A stretch of 64,000 nt of DNA from Costus lasius (GCA_027563935.2 CM050452.1:33736850-33800849); one strand, 5' to 3'; positions 11,493-22,600 are shown, counted from the first letter of the stretch. Program-made: numbers and translations. Notes: generated by a model not told the origin, from the letters alone.

Positions 11493-12611
11493 TGGTTTCG
11501 AATGTTATGTGTTGTGGTCTGTGTACCCGTTATGGGACGGATAGGACTAAGGCTAAGTGTAACTGTGTACTCAAGGGGATAGTCTATATGTGATAGATTA
11601 GCGGTTGGAGATTTCAGCCCTGTGTTTGTGATATGTGAGGGGTTGATGTTTCAGCCCTACCTGTTGTGATATTGTGATGAAGGTGACTATCCTAGAGTCT
11701 GGTCGACACTTAGGAGTCCACTTTTGTGAAATAAGATATAAGGTGTGTCTAGTGGTTGTTCAGGTAAAGAACCCTTTGGGAGAACGAGTGATTGATGCAA
11801 AGTGCCATGTCTTGGTCGGACAGGGGCCACCCATTGATTTCATCACTCTTAGACTTTTAGATTCTTGTGTTATGGGGTGGTGTAGATCAAGGTATCACAT
11901 CTTGACCGGATGGGGATCACCTCTTGAGTCTACACACCGTCCATGTTTGTGTTGCATGCGATTTGCAGGCTTCTCCCAGTGCTTAGGCCAGAGCTGGGTT
12001 GGACCCTAGGGGTCACTCTTGATTTATGCTGGACAACTAAGTGGTTGGTGTGTTTAGTTGGTTTAGAGTATGGCTCTAGATCCTTGGTTACTCTGTGGTG
12101 ACAATTGCGTGATGCCTTAGCAGTGTTCATCTGATTGTTTATATGATTTCCTTTCTTTGCTTTTGTTATATGTTGGCATGATGTTCTGCTAAAGGTTTTT
12201 AAAATAATCTGCATGTATCTTTAATTGTATGTTATGGATGGTCGATTGAGACTATCCACTCACGGGGCTGTGTTGCTCACCCCTTACTGTTTACAAGTGT
12301 AGAGCAGGAGCCCACTGCCTAAGTTAGTGTTTGATATGGATATTGTGATTTTCCCTACAACTATGCTGGTTTGATGTACAAGACTTTTGTGCTTAGTTAA
12401 CTGGGGCCGGTTATGGCCAAACTTTGTGAACTCGTGTCGTCGGTTATGGCACTTTTGAGATTTTGATTTTTGTGTCACCGAGGGCTTGGGCCTGGTTTCG
12501 GTGTTTGGTATCATTGACGTTAGTTTTATGAAATTATAGAATCGATATTGTGGTTTTGCTTTGAATTTCGAGTCGAATTGTATTTGCGATCAGATTTGAT
12601 ATAAACGTGAA

Positions 12612-12747
12612 CTTGCATATGTCTAGTGCAAGTATTGCCTGGTGGCAGGTACCCTTACGTGATTTATGGATTTTACGGATTTTATATGGCTTTGATATAC
12701 TGTTGCCTTGCATATGTCTAGTGCAAGGATTGCGTGGTGGCAGGTAC
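12612..12747. repeat. Duplicated 41-bp hairpin module in LTR K
   Basis: Copies at 12612-12652 and 12707-12747 (period 95 bp) differ at few sites. Each holds the inverted repeat CTTGCA...TGCAAG and ends GGTGGCAGGTAC. Confidence 0.8.
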
Positions 12748-12923
12748 ATTTGTGAAATTGTGTTTCGTGGAGATTCAATGTGTGGATTCTCGAAAATTTT
12801 CAGATCGGGTTTTCCAGAAACTTGGTTTTACTTAGCGTGTGTATCGATCCTGTGTGATAACATCCTATTCCTCTATGACTTGTGTTGCTTGTTTGGGTTA
12901 AGATAACGGGATGTGACAGTTGT

Positions 12924-13653
12924 TATACGTGAATTCTGTAATGGGAAGGTGATCAGCCCAATGGCGTGGGAAGTCGCTAGCTAAGCACCGCAGGAGGTTG
13001 CCCAAACTACAGTTCACCACTTCCGTCTGACCGTCCGTTTGCGGGTGGTACACAGATGAGAACTTGAGAGTGGTCCTAATGAGGGCCCACAAGGACTTCC
13101 AAAAATGACCGACAAATCGGGGGTCACGGTCAGACACGATGGTGAGAGGGAGGCCATGGAGGCGAACAATGTCCCAAACGAAGAGGTGCGCGATGTGCGA
13201 CACATTGGCCGTCTTAGAGCAAGGCATGAAGTGTGCCATCTTGGACAACGGTATACAAACCAGAGTTGGCGTGGCGGCATTTGGCACGCTGGCACGTGCC
13301 ACAGTGGCGAACGACCCTATCTAGATCCTTGTGAAGAGTGGGCCAGAAGAAGCAGTTTTCGGCCAAGTCAAGGGTCTTATCATGGCCATGGTGCCCAGTG
13401 GCTCCACCGTGTGAAGCTCAATTAATAGGTGCTCATAGAGGGAGGAGCGGGGGACACACAACCGGTTACCATACACTAGATACCCATCATGGAGGTGGTA
13501 GGGTAAGTCCGGTGGGTCAGCGACAAGTAGCCAAGTGAACACCGGGCCAAAGTCAGGGCAGTCCATGTACTCATCGCGGATATGAGCCAAGGTGGGTACG
13601 AATGTGGACAGGATGCAAAGGAGGGAATAGACACGGCTGAGGGTGTCCACCAC
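12924..13653 (-). pseudogene. Gypsy D integrase remnant
   Basis: Two frames are needed. The upstream part (13653 to 13321) starts with the RNase H-integrase linker (VDTLSRV) and reaches a degraded zinc-finger region. After a frameshift near 13302-13321 the core continues with SKMAHFMPC, then VSDRDPRFVGHFW (second catalytic D) and YHPQTDGQTE (catalytic E), as in gypsy integrases. The first catalytic D region is blurred by the frameshift. The fragment ends where gypsy K is inserted. It cannot encode active integrase. Confidence 0.8.
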
Positions 13654-13695
13654 TACGTTGTCCTTGCCGGCCTTGTGGGTGATTACGACGGTATA

Positions 13696-14451
13696 CTACT
13701 GGAGAAACTCAACCCACTTTGCATGGCGAGGGGCGAGCTTTTTCTGGGCATTTAGCAAGGTGAGGGCCTGGTGGTCACTAAAGAGAATGAACTCCTTATG
13801 TAGGAGGTAGTGACGCCATTGTCGGAGGGATTGGACGATGGCATAGAACTCCTTGTCGTAGGTGGAGTACTGTTGGCGCACTTCGTTCAGCTTCTCTCTG
13901 AAGAAGGCGACTGGGAGACCCTCTTGACTAAGGTGGCCACAAATGCCGGTTCCAAAGGCATCGCAGGCCACCTCGGAAACCCTCGAGAAGTCAGGGAGGT
14001 GAAGCACCGGGGCCGTGGTCATGAGATCTTTGAGGGCGAGGAAGGTGCGGCCAACCGCGGGGGTCCAAGAAAAGTCCTCCTGTTTGGTGCAGGCCATAAT
14101 AGGGGAGGCGATGGTGCTGAACCCCTTGATGAAATGGCGATAGAAACCATAAGGCCCTGGTCGGACATGAAGAAACCTAGAAACTGAACCTGCAGCTCTA
14201 GGAATGAACATTTCTTAGTGTTAAGGAATAAGCATTCCTTGTGCAAGATGTCGAACGTCAAGCATAAGTGCTCGAGATGGTCAACACAGGTGCGGTTATA
14301 AATCAGGATGTAGTGAAAGTAGATGACCAGAAACTACCCCATGTAGTTGCGGAGGACCTGGCTCATAGGATGCATGAAGGTGGATGACGCGTTGGTAAGC
14401 CCGAAGGGCATGACTAGCCACTCGTAAAGGCCGTCCTTCGTCTTAAAGGCC
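13696..14451 (-). pseudogene. Gypsy D reverse transcriptase C-half and RNase H remnant
   Basis: Nearest the B insertion lies the RT palm/thumb. The catalytic motif, normally (F/Y)xDD, reads YFHYILIY, so both aspartates are lost, and a TAG stop lies eight codons before that motif. Downstream, the linker between QFLGFFMSDQ and FYRHFIKGFSTI is much shorter than usual and shifts frame near 14165, indicating an internal deletion. RNase H follows (14100-13696) with ACDAFG, YDKEFYAIV and SDHQAL, carrying the usual D, E and D residues. The N-half of RT resumes at 25242, beyond copia B. Confidence 0.85.
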
Positions 14452-17400
14452 TGTTGGGGTATGCCCTTAAGGCTAATGTTTGAGGCCTTGGGATTGTATC
14501 AGTATCATGTAATAAACTCTTAAGTTTATAAAGGCATGGTTATTATTCAGGTTGTTACCTTGTCTGCTGTAATAAGTGTACTTCTGATTATGTCTCAATG
14601 CTGTTCAGCTAGGCTGACATGCTAAATGTCCTTAGTCGATATATCTTGGTGAACATGAGACAGCCTTGATATGATTGAGACTAATATGTGTTCTAATCTT
14701 ATAGGATGCTTCGAGCATGGAATAAGATGTAGACTCATGGGTACATTGGATGTACTGGACAGACCCTTCTAGGACATTCAATTGCTTGTCACAATGTGAA
14801 TGATCCTTGATAGCAACAAGTGGCACATGTCCTTTGACTTGAGATCACTTGTGTTTCTAAATGATGATTGTCATTGTTTTGAGGTAGTTCAATATCATTT
14901 GAAACATAATGATTATAGACTATCTTGGATAATGATCATGAGTCAGGTTAGGACACTAGTGATAGATAAAGGATTGCCGTCTCCTTGTTAAAGGAGTGTG
15001 ATGTTCTAAAGGGGCCCCCTTAAATGAGATGATTGAGAAAGTGTATGGCCATACCCAGGTGACTATGTTCATCTGGTCTAATCATGCTCATCATATTGGA
15101 GATACAGGCTTGACACGCTTGTCCAATAAGAACATCCAGTGGCAAAGGAAACATGTATGCCTAGTGAAGTGCATTCACCCTTGTGCTGTGTTTTGGGAGT
15201 AGTCTTGGAAGACTCTTTCCTTTATATTGGGAGACAGTGATGTGTTGCTAGATACCCCTCACTGATCGGGATAACGTGAGTTATCGTTACCGACATTTAA
15301 AGGAAACCCTCAGGGTCGCACAATTTCATGATATGGCTTACTTGAGTCAGATCGTGTGGACTGAATTGTTTGGGTTCAGTTTAAAGGGATTTAATCTCTG
15401 ATTGTAAGTGAGATCTGGCCTGATCATGTTTGATTGATTAGGGCTTAAGATCGGTAAGCTTCGATCGAGAGAGGTGATGCTGTTGGGGTATGCCCTTAAG
15501 GCTAATGTTTGAGGCCTATGGGAATGTATCTGTATCATGTAATAAACTGTTATGTTTATAAAGGCATGGTTATTATTCAGTTGTCTACATTGTCTGCTGC
15601 AATATATGTTCTTCTGAATAATGTCTCAAAGCTGTTCAGCTGGGCTGACATGCTATATGTCCTTAGTCGAGATATCTTGGTGAACATGAGACAGCCTTGA
15701 TATGATTGAGACTAATATGTGTTCTAATCTTATAGGATGCTTCGAGCATGGAATAAGATGTAGACTCATGGGTACATTGGATGTACTGGACAGACCCAAC
15801 TAGGTTATTCAATTGTTTGTCAGAATGTGAATAATCCTTGAGTGCAACAAGTGGCACATTTCCTTTGACTTGAGATCACTTGTGTTTTCTAAATGATGAT
15901 TGTCATTGTTTTGAGGTAGTTCAATATCATTTGAAACATAATGATTATAGACTATCTTGGATGGTGAGCTTGAGTCAGGTTAGGGCACTAGTGATAGACA
16001 TAGGATTGCCGTCTCCTTGTTTAAGGAGTGTGATGTTCTAAAGGGGCCCCCTGGATGAGATGATTGAGAAAAGAGTATGGCCATACCCAGGTGACAGTGT
16101 TCATCTGTTCTAATCATGCTCGTCATATTGGAGTTACAAGCTTGACACGCTTGTCCAATAAGAACATCCAGTGGCAAAGGACATATGTATGCCTAGTGAA
16201 GTTGATTCACACTTGTGCTGTTTTTGGGTGTAGTCTTGGAAGACTCTTTTCTTTATATCGGGAGACAGTGATGTGTTGCTAGATACCCCTCACTGATCGT
16301 GATGACGTGAGTTATCGTTACCGACATTTAAAGGAAACCCTTAGGGTCGCACAATTTGATGATATGGCTTACTTAAGTCAGATCGTGTGGACTGAATTGT
16401 TTAGGTTCAGTTTAAAGGGATTTAATCTCTGATTGTAAGTGAGATCTGGTCTGATCATGTTTGATTGATTAGGGCTTGAGATCGGTAAGCTTCGATCGAG
16501 AGAATGGATGCTAGATCGGTCAGATCAGGAGCATTAAGAGATCAACGGTCAGATCAAAAGCCTTATGGTTTAATTATGATTTGGGCTAGTTGCTTGGCTT
16601 GATTGGTTCTTAAATTGAACCAAAATGAACCGGCTCACTAAATGAGCGCATGGTTCAAGGGGAGAGTAGTTGACGACATGTTCACTTGGTGTGAACGTTG
16701 GGGCGATGAGTGGTTACTATTTTTAGTAACCATGATCTCCACTTGGAGAGCGCTCTCGTCCAAATAGAGTATGCTCTATTTTCGCCTCTACGTTTTTTCC
16801 CTCTCGCCCATATTCCTCTCGACACCTTGTGTGAGTGCGGCGACACTTGAAGGATAGAGGAGGATTCGGCCAAGAGAGATCGAGATCTCATCATTCCCTT
16901 TCACTCGACAAGGACCTCTTGGAACCTTGCTAGCACAAGGAGCACCAAGGGAGATAGCGTCATCATCCTGTGTGTGACGACAAGGAGAAGATCTCATTTG
17001 ATCTTTGCTTCCAAGGCGCCATCTTGAAATGGCCATGGTATGAATTCTTTTTCATATTTTAAAGTTGATCATAATACATGCTATGCGATCTTAGAAACCC
17101 TCTTCCGCTGTTTTAAATCCCTTACTTGCGCCTATTAGGGTTTCCTTCCCTCTTTAGGGGACTTTCAGATGCTAGATCGGTGAGATCAGGAGCATCAGGA
17201 GATGAACGGTTAGATCTGGAACCTTTGGGTTTAATATGATCTAGACCAAGTGGCTTGGGTTCATTGGTCTTTGAACCAAACCTAATTGAACCGGTTCACA
17301 AGGGTGAAAGCTTGGTTCAATTTAGAGGGGTTTCGGTTGGTTCACATAGGGTGAACGCATGGAATTATGGAGGCATTAATGAAGGGGGTTACACATTAAT

Positions 17401-17853
17401 GGTAACCGTTACTTTCTTTTGATGAGCTCTCTCTCCCTCACGGTTTCGAAGACAAGTGAGACGAGTTTTGCTTGGACTCTCGAAGGGAGAAGGTGTTGAC
17501 GAAAACAACAACTCTCGGCCAAGCTATCATCTCCTCATCTCCTTCATACGACAAGACCCCTTGAAGCTTTTGCTAGCACAAAGGCGTGAAAGAGAGTAAC
17601 CAACTTCTTCTTGTGTGCGCGCCATTTGGAGGAGATCTACTTTGCTCTCTTTGCTTCCAAGCCGCCTCCTTCTCATGGCCATGGTAATGCATCTTTCACT
17701 TGAAGTTTAAGTTGATCATATGAATGTATAGCATGCGATGAAAAGTGAAACCCTAATTCCGCTGCAAATCAAAGAAAGGTCACTTGCGCCCCCCTCTTGA
17801 AAGGGGTACTCACCTTAGGGTTTTTCTCGCTCCCCCATGAAGGGGACTCTACA
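14452..17853 (+). repeat. 5' LTR of element B, split by solo LTR L
   Basis: Two parts, 14452-15480 and 17173-17853, sum to 1710 bp, exactly the 3' LTR length. It starts TGTTGGGGTATGCC and ends GACTCTACA just before the PBS. A TATA-like TTTATAAAGGC lies about 75 bp from the start. GNRA dyad at 15270-15285 (loop GTGA). Confidence 0.93.
15481..17167 (+). repeat. Solo LTR L nested in the 5' LTR of B
   Basis: A single 1687-bp LTR from TGTTGGGGTATGCC to GGGGACTTTCA, flanked by gatgc at 15476-15480 and 17168-17172. It has no internal region, PBS or polypurine tract, so it is the product of LTR-LTR recombination that deleted the body of a full element. It must be younger than B. GNRA dyad at 16301-16316 with one G.T wobble. 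Confidence 0.93.
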
Positions 17854-17869
17854 ATTGGTATCAGAGCGG
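17854..17869 (+). other. Primer binding site of element B
   Basis: ATTGGTATCAGAGCGG directly follows the 5' LTR; the core TGGTATCAGAGC is complementary to initiator tRNA-Met. Confidence 0.9.
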
Positions 17870-18595
17870 TTAATATATGTTCATATGATTGCTTGGTTTG
17901 TTTTGTGATCCTTGTTAGTATAGATCTATTTCACATGCGCAACCACATGCTAGGTTTTAGGTGTTTTGGCGCATGTGTGATGTTCATGTTTATGCATGTT
18001 CCTCTTGGCGCATGTTAAGTATGTTGAATGGTATTTCATCAAAACTTATATCTACTTGCGCGCAAACATTTAGATCTAATGCGCCTACTATAATCCCTTA
18101 GATGGGTTGATTGGGTTGAAAGCATCATCTAGAATAGATCCAAGTCTGATCAGACCATCTGACAGCCTAGATGGATCGACCAGATGGCACCTGTGCGCAA
18201 GCACGAGGTGGCTATAGGTCGATTGCATCACAGGAGTGTAGCGAGGTCTGGTTGAGACAACCAGAGAACACTCTTGAGTTAGGCCCGGGGTCACACCCGC
18301 TTGCCAGAACTCTTGAAGGTTGTTCAGCCCTTGGCGCATGCATGGTTGACCATTAGGTCAACTCGAGTCAGTTAGGACTTGGTGCATGCAAGGGGCAAAG
18401 GATCTGTCTAGATGGATGAGTGGATCCCTATCAATGGACCATTGTAAGGTTGTAGGACACATAAGAAAATTAAAATTGATGCCCATGGGGTTTTCAAAAT
18501 TTTGTTTTCTCTTAATTGGATCACATGTTGTTTGAAGCCTATGCTTGTTTATTTATTCTTATGTGGGCTGCCCATGTTATATGTGTGCTATGCTG

Positions 18596-18732
18596 GGGCC
18601 TGCGTGCCTGGTTTTAACCTGTAAATTAATTTTATTGTGATCTGCGAATCACATTGTTAATTAATTTATTGTATATTTGACCTGCGAGTCAAACTTGTCT
18701 AGATAGATCAAAATGTATTTTGATTAGACAAG
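18596..18732 (+). other. Leader hairpin array with shared CTGCG(A/T) loop plus long hairpin
   Basis: Hairpin a, 18596-18609: stem GGGC/GCCT, loop CTGCGT. Hairpin b, 18636-18653: stem TGTGAT/ATCACA, loop CTGCGA. Hairpin c, 18676-18693: stem TTTGAC/GTCAAA, loop CTGCGA. Hairpin d, 18694-18732: outer stem CTTGTCTA/TAGACAAG, 5-nt bulge GATAG, inner stem ATCAAAAT/ATTTTGAT, loop GT. Hairpin d starts on the base after c. All are present in A, C, E, G and H with paired changes. Role unknown; a Gag-binding packaging signal is one hypothesis. Confidence 0.65.
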
Positions 18733-19081
18733 AGCACAAAGGCACACATCCCAGAGGGGCATTCAGCTGGTGGCACACCTGAGGTGCTCTTGGCGCAAGG
18801 GCCCTGGGTTGAACCAGATGAGATGCAAAAGACCCAAGAAGAGCAAGTGAAGACTTAAGTATCTTAAGGTCTTACTTAGGCTATGGGCTTTTACCACATA
18901 AGATCCATGCTTTCTGTTATTGTTTATATAAGTAGAACAGCATGATTTATTTATCTTCTGCTATAGCCATAGGATTTGCCTGATAGTAAGAAGATAAAAG
19001 ACCGTTAAAATCCAAACGCTAAATATCAAGCACGTAATGCCTTCTGACGCGAAACCTCACTGTTCTGACTATCGTTGGAGC

Positions 19082-19107
19082 CGTGTTGTACCCACTCAGT
19101 GGGCACG
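19082..19107 (+). other. Leader bulged hairpin, first copy
   Basis: CGTG, 5-nt bulge TTGTA, CCCAC, loop TCA, GTGGG, CACG. A sister structure lies at 19288-19321. The third pair of the upper stem is C-G here and A-T there. Confidence 0.6.
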
Positions 19108-19287
19108 TCCATCTATCTTCAGACGGTGCTGGATTTCACCTGCGTGTTACAGAGAAGGGATTTATCGCTTCTCGTTGCTCAGCATAGCACGTGGTGGTCC
19201 AGGGAGTAGGTCGGGTCAGCTTGACCATGTAAGGCTACATATGTGGCGCATATAGTAGCACATGGAGGCAGCCATCTGTGGGATCAG

Positions 19288-19321
19288 AGACTGTGTTGTA
19301 CCAACTCAGTTGGCACAGTCT
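19288..19321 (+). other. Leader bulged hairpin, second copy
   Basis: AGACTGTG, bulge TTGTA, CCAAC, loop TCA, GTTGG, CACAGTCT: an 8-bp lower and a 5-bp upper stem. Same bulge and loop as the copy at 19082, different stem pairs. Confidence 0.6.
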
Positions 19322-19469
19322 GCTGGATTGCCCAGATGAAGGGGAATCGCACGGGTTGGCGATTGGCTGGTACAGCCTACCAGAAATTAGTGCTTGTCAT
19401 CTCTGTGCATCTTATCTCGCCTGAGCGGGACGCGGAGACCAAGTATGAAATCTGGATCCCATCTCACTA

Positions 19470-19486
19470 AAAGAGTGTTACTCTTT
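19470..19486 (+). other. Leader hairpin AAAGAGT/ACTCTTT
   Basis: A 7-bp perfect stem with 3-nt loop about 135 bases before the gag ATG. The loop is GTT in B and differs in C (TTC) and G (TCT) while the stem is unchanged. Confidence 0.5.
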
Positions 19487-19621
19487 CGGACTGTTTACTG
19501 GATTTTTCAGTCAGACAAAATAGTGAGAAAAGAATCTTTCTTAAGTCCTGGATTGATTCTAAACATTGATACTGACCTTGCTGTTCTTGCATTGTTGTAG
19601 ATTCCTGCAGCAACGAACACC

Positions 19622-22600
19622 ATGAGCTTCAATGTGCGATCCCTACTGGAAAGGGAGAAGTTTGCTGGGCCAAACTTCTCGGACTGGTTCGGACACCTTA
19701 AGATCGTTCTTAAGGCAGAGAGGAAACTATATGTCCTCGAGACGGCTGTGCCGCCTCAACCCGCTGCGAACGCCGCAAGGGCGGTTCGCGATGCCTATGA
19801 AAAGCACGTCAATGATAGCATTGATGTCGCTTGCCTGATGCTAGCGTCTATGATGCCACCGGTGCAGCGTCAGCATGAGGATATGTCGGCTATAGAGATT
19901 ATAGCGAACCTCAAGATGCTGTATGCTGCACAGACGAGGACAGAACGCTATAATCTGACAAAGCTTTTCTTTCAGAGCAAACTGGCTGAAGGGAGCCCAG
20001 TAGGAGCTCACGTGCTCAAGATGATTGGACACAAGGAGGCTCTGGAGAAACTGAGGCATACCGTCAACCAGGAGCTTGCTGTAGACATTATTCTGCAGTC
20101 TCTCCCGCCCTCTTTCGATGCGTTCATTATTAATTTTAATATGAACAAAATCGATTGTACTCCGGCAGAGCTGCTGAATATGCTCTTGACAACTGAGGAG
20201 ACTCTGAAGGGAAAGCCTTCAACCTCTGTCTTAATGGTTCCTTCCAGGAACAAGAAGAAGGGGAAGAAGGGCAAAGCCCCTGTCAAGAGCTACAGCAAGG
20301 CTCTGAAGCAAAAGGTCAAGCGGTCGAAGGACAACAGGTGTTTCCACTGTGGCCAGCTGGGTCACTGGAAAAAGGACTGTAAAGCGCTCCAAGGAGATAA
20401 GAGGGGAAGCATCGCTTCTGGCTCAGGTATATATGTGACTGAGGTCATGTTATCTTCTTCTTCTATTTCATGGGTGTTGGACACTGCATGTGGAGTTCAC
20501 ATTTGTTCAAATATACAGGAACTCAAGAGAAGAAGGCAGGTGGGACAGCATGAGGTAGAACTACGCGTTGGAAACGGGGCACGGGTTGCTGCTGTTGCTG
20601 TAGGAGACTATTTCATTTCTTTACCATCTGGCATTGTATTGGAATTAAACAATTGTTATTTTGTACCGAGTATCACCAAAAATATTATCTCTATTCCTGC
20701 TCTTGTCAGGAAAGGATTTGCCTTTGAATGCAATATTTCAAAGTGTGTTTTATCTTATGATAATATTGTTTATGGAACTGGTTCAATTAACAATGGGTTA
20801 TTCATGTTGGACATGGAATATTCTATACAAAACATTGATAATAAGAAAGCCAAGTATGCTGATGACAGCACCTTGTTATGGCATAGTCGTTTAGGCCATA
20901 TTAACAAGAAGCGCATTAAGCGGTTGCATGATAATGGACTGCTGGGATCATTCTCCTATGAGGAGATTGATACATGCAAAGCTTGTTTGATGGGTAAAAT
21001 GACGAAGTCACCTTTTCCTAACAAAGGTCAAAGGGCTTCAGGTTTACTTGACCTTATACACAGTGATGTGTGTGGGCCATTTAGTAAACATGCCAGAGGA
21101 GGCTATCAGTACTTCATTACCTTTACTGATGATTTCAGTAGGTATGGTTATGTCTATCTTATGAGACATAAGAGTGAATCTTTTGACATGTTCAAAGAGT
21201 TCAAGAATGAAGTACAAAATCAGCTAGGCCGAAATATCAAGGCACTTCGTTCTGATCGAGGTGGAGAATACCTAAGTCGAGAGTTTACTGACTATCTGAA
21301 GGAGTGTGGGATTATCTCACAGCTCACTCCACCAGGAACACCGCAATGGAATGGTGTGTCCGAGAGGAGAAATAGAACGTTACTTGATATGGTTCGTTCT
21401 ATGATGAGTCAGGCTACTCTACCTTACTCCTTTTGGGGATTTGCACTGGAAACAGCTGCAAAGGTACTGAACCGAGTGCCATCCAAGGCAGTTTCAAAGA
21501 CGCCATATGAATTATGGTATGAGAAACAGCCGAGCTTGACATTTATCAGGATCTGGGGTTGCGAGGCTTATGTTAAAAAGCTCGCCTCTGGGAAACTGGA
21601 GAGCAGATCTGAGAAATGTATCTTTGTCGGTTACCCTAAGGAAACTAAGGGTTATTATTTCTACGATCCCAAAGAGAACAAAGTATTTGTTGCTCGGACG
21701 GCAATATTTCTTGAGAAGGAGTTTCTTCTGCAAGAAGCCAGTGGGAGAGAAATAAAGCTGGATAAGAATCCAGAGGAAGGACAAAGTAGTCAAGCACAGT
21801 TGGATGAGCCTGAGCCGGTGGATCAGGTTATTCAACAACCTGAGGCTCAGATATCACGGGAACCGCGTAGATCGGGAAGGATCCGTCGACAGCCTGAGCG
21901 CTATGACGGAGTCTACATCATTGATAATGATGAACCCCTTACTTATGCGGATGCGGTCAGTGGACCGGAGTCAGCTAGATGGCTTGAAGCTATGCGAGCC
22001 GAGATGGACTCCATGTCAGATAACCAGGTCTGGGATTTGGTTGATCCGCCTCCGGGAGTAATCCCTATAGGCTGTAAATGGATCTTCAAGAAGAAGATTG
22101 ATATGGATGGTAATGTAGTTACCTATAAAGGCAGGCTAGTTGCGAAAGGTTTCAAACAAATCTACGGGATAGATTATGATGAAACTTTCTCACCTGTAGC
22201 CATGTTTAAGTCTATTCGGATTCTTTTCGCGATAGCTGCATATTATGATTATGAGATCTGGCAGATGGATGTGAATACAGCTTTCCTTAATGGAAATCTA
22301 GATGAGGATGTGTATATGACACAACCTGAGGGTTTCACTAATCCATCAGATCGTCATAAAATATGCAAGTTAAAGAAGTCTATTTATGGACTTAAACAAG
22401 CATCAAGAAGTTGGAATATTCGTTTTGATGAATCAATCTCTGAGTTTGGTTTCATCAAGAACGAGGATGACCCGTGTGTATATAAGAGGTTTAGTGGGAG
22501 CGTGATTACTTTCCTAGTCCTCTACGTCGATGACATCTTGATCATTGGAAATGATATTCCTGAAATGCATGCGGTTAAGGCATGGCTAAGAAAATGTTTC

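Larger units (their letters stand above)
9775..12918 (+). mobile_element. Partial Ty3/gypsy element K (chromovirus, Tekay/Del-like)
   Basis: Remaining 3' part of a gypsy element: integrase C-terminus with chromodomain-like tail, polypurine tract and one complete 3' LTR. LTR J was inserted into the integrase region, and the 5' part lies left of the window. The right end (TGTGACA, 12918) abuts gypsy D; the next five bases, gttgt, are the presumed target duplication, unverifiable here. Confidence 0.8.
10344..12918 (+). repeat. 3' LTR of gypsy K
   Basis: About 2575 bp from TGTAAGATCC to GATGTGACA, TG...CA ended. The length and termini suit Tekay/Del chromoviruses. It contains a 43-bp tandem duplication (11407-11492) and a duplicated 41-bp hairpin module (12612-12747). 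No partner LTR is in the window. Confidence 0.8.
17870..19621 (+). other. 5' leader of element B
   Basis: About 1.75 kb of untranslated leader. No protein-coding signal was seen. It holds the clearest set of conserved RNA-structure candidates in the window, annotated separately (18596-18732, 19082-19107, 19288-19321, 19470-19486). Just before gag is a stretch resembling a branch site and 3' splice site (CTGAC near 19572, a T-rich run, then TTGTTGTAG). Confidence 0.7.
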
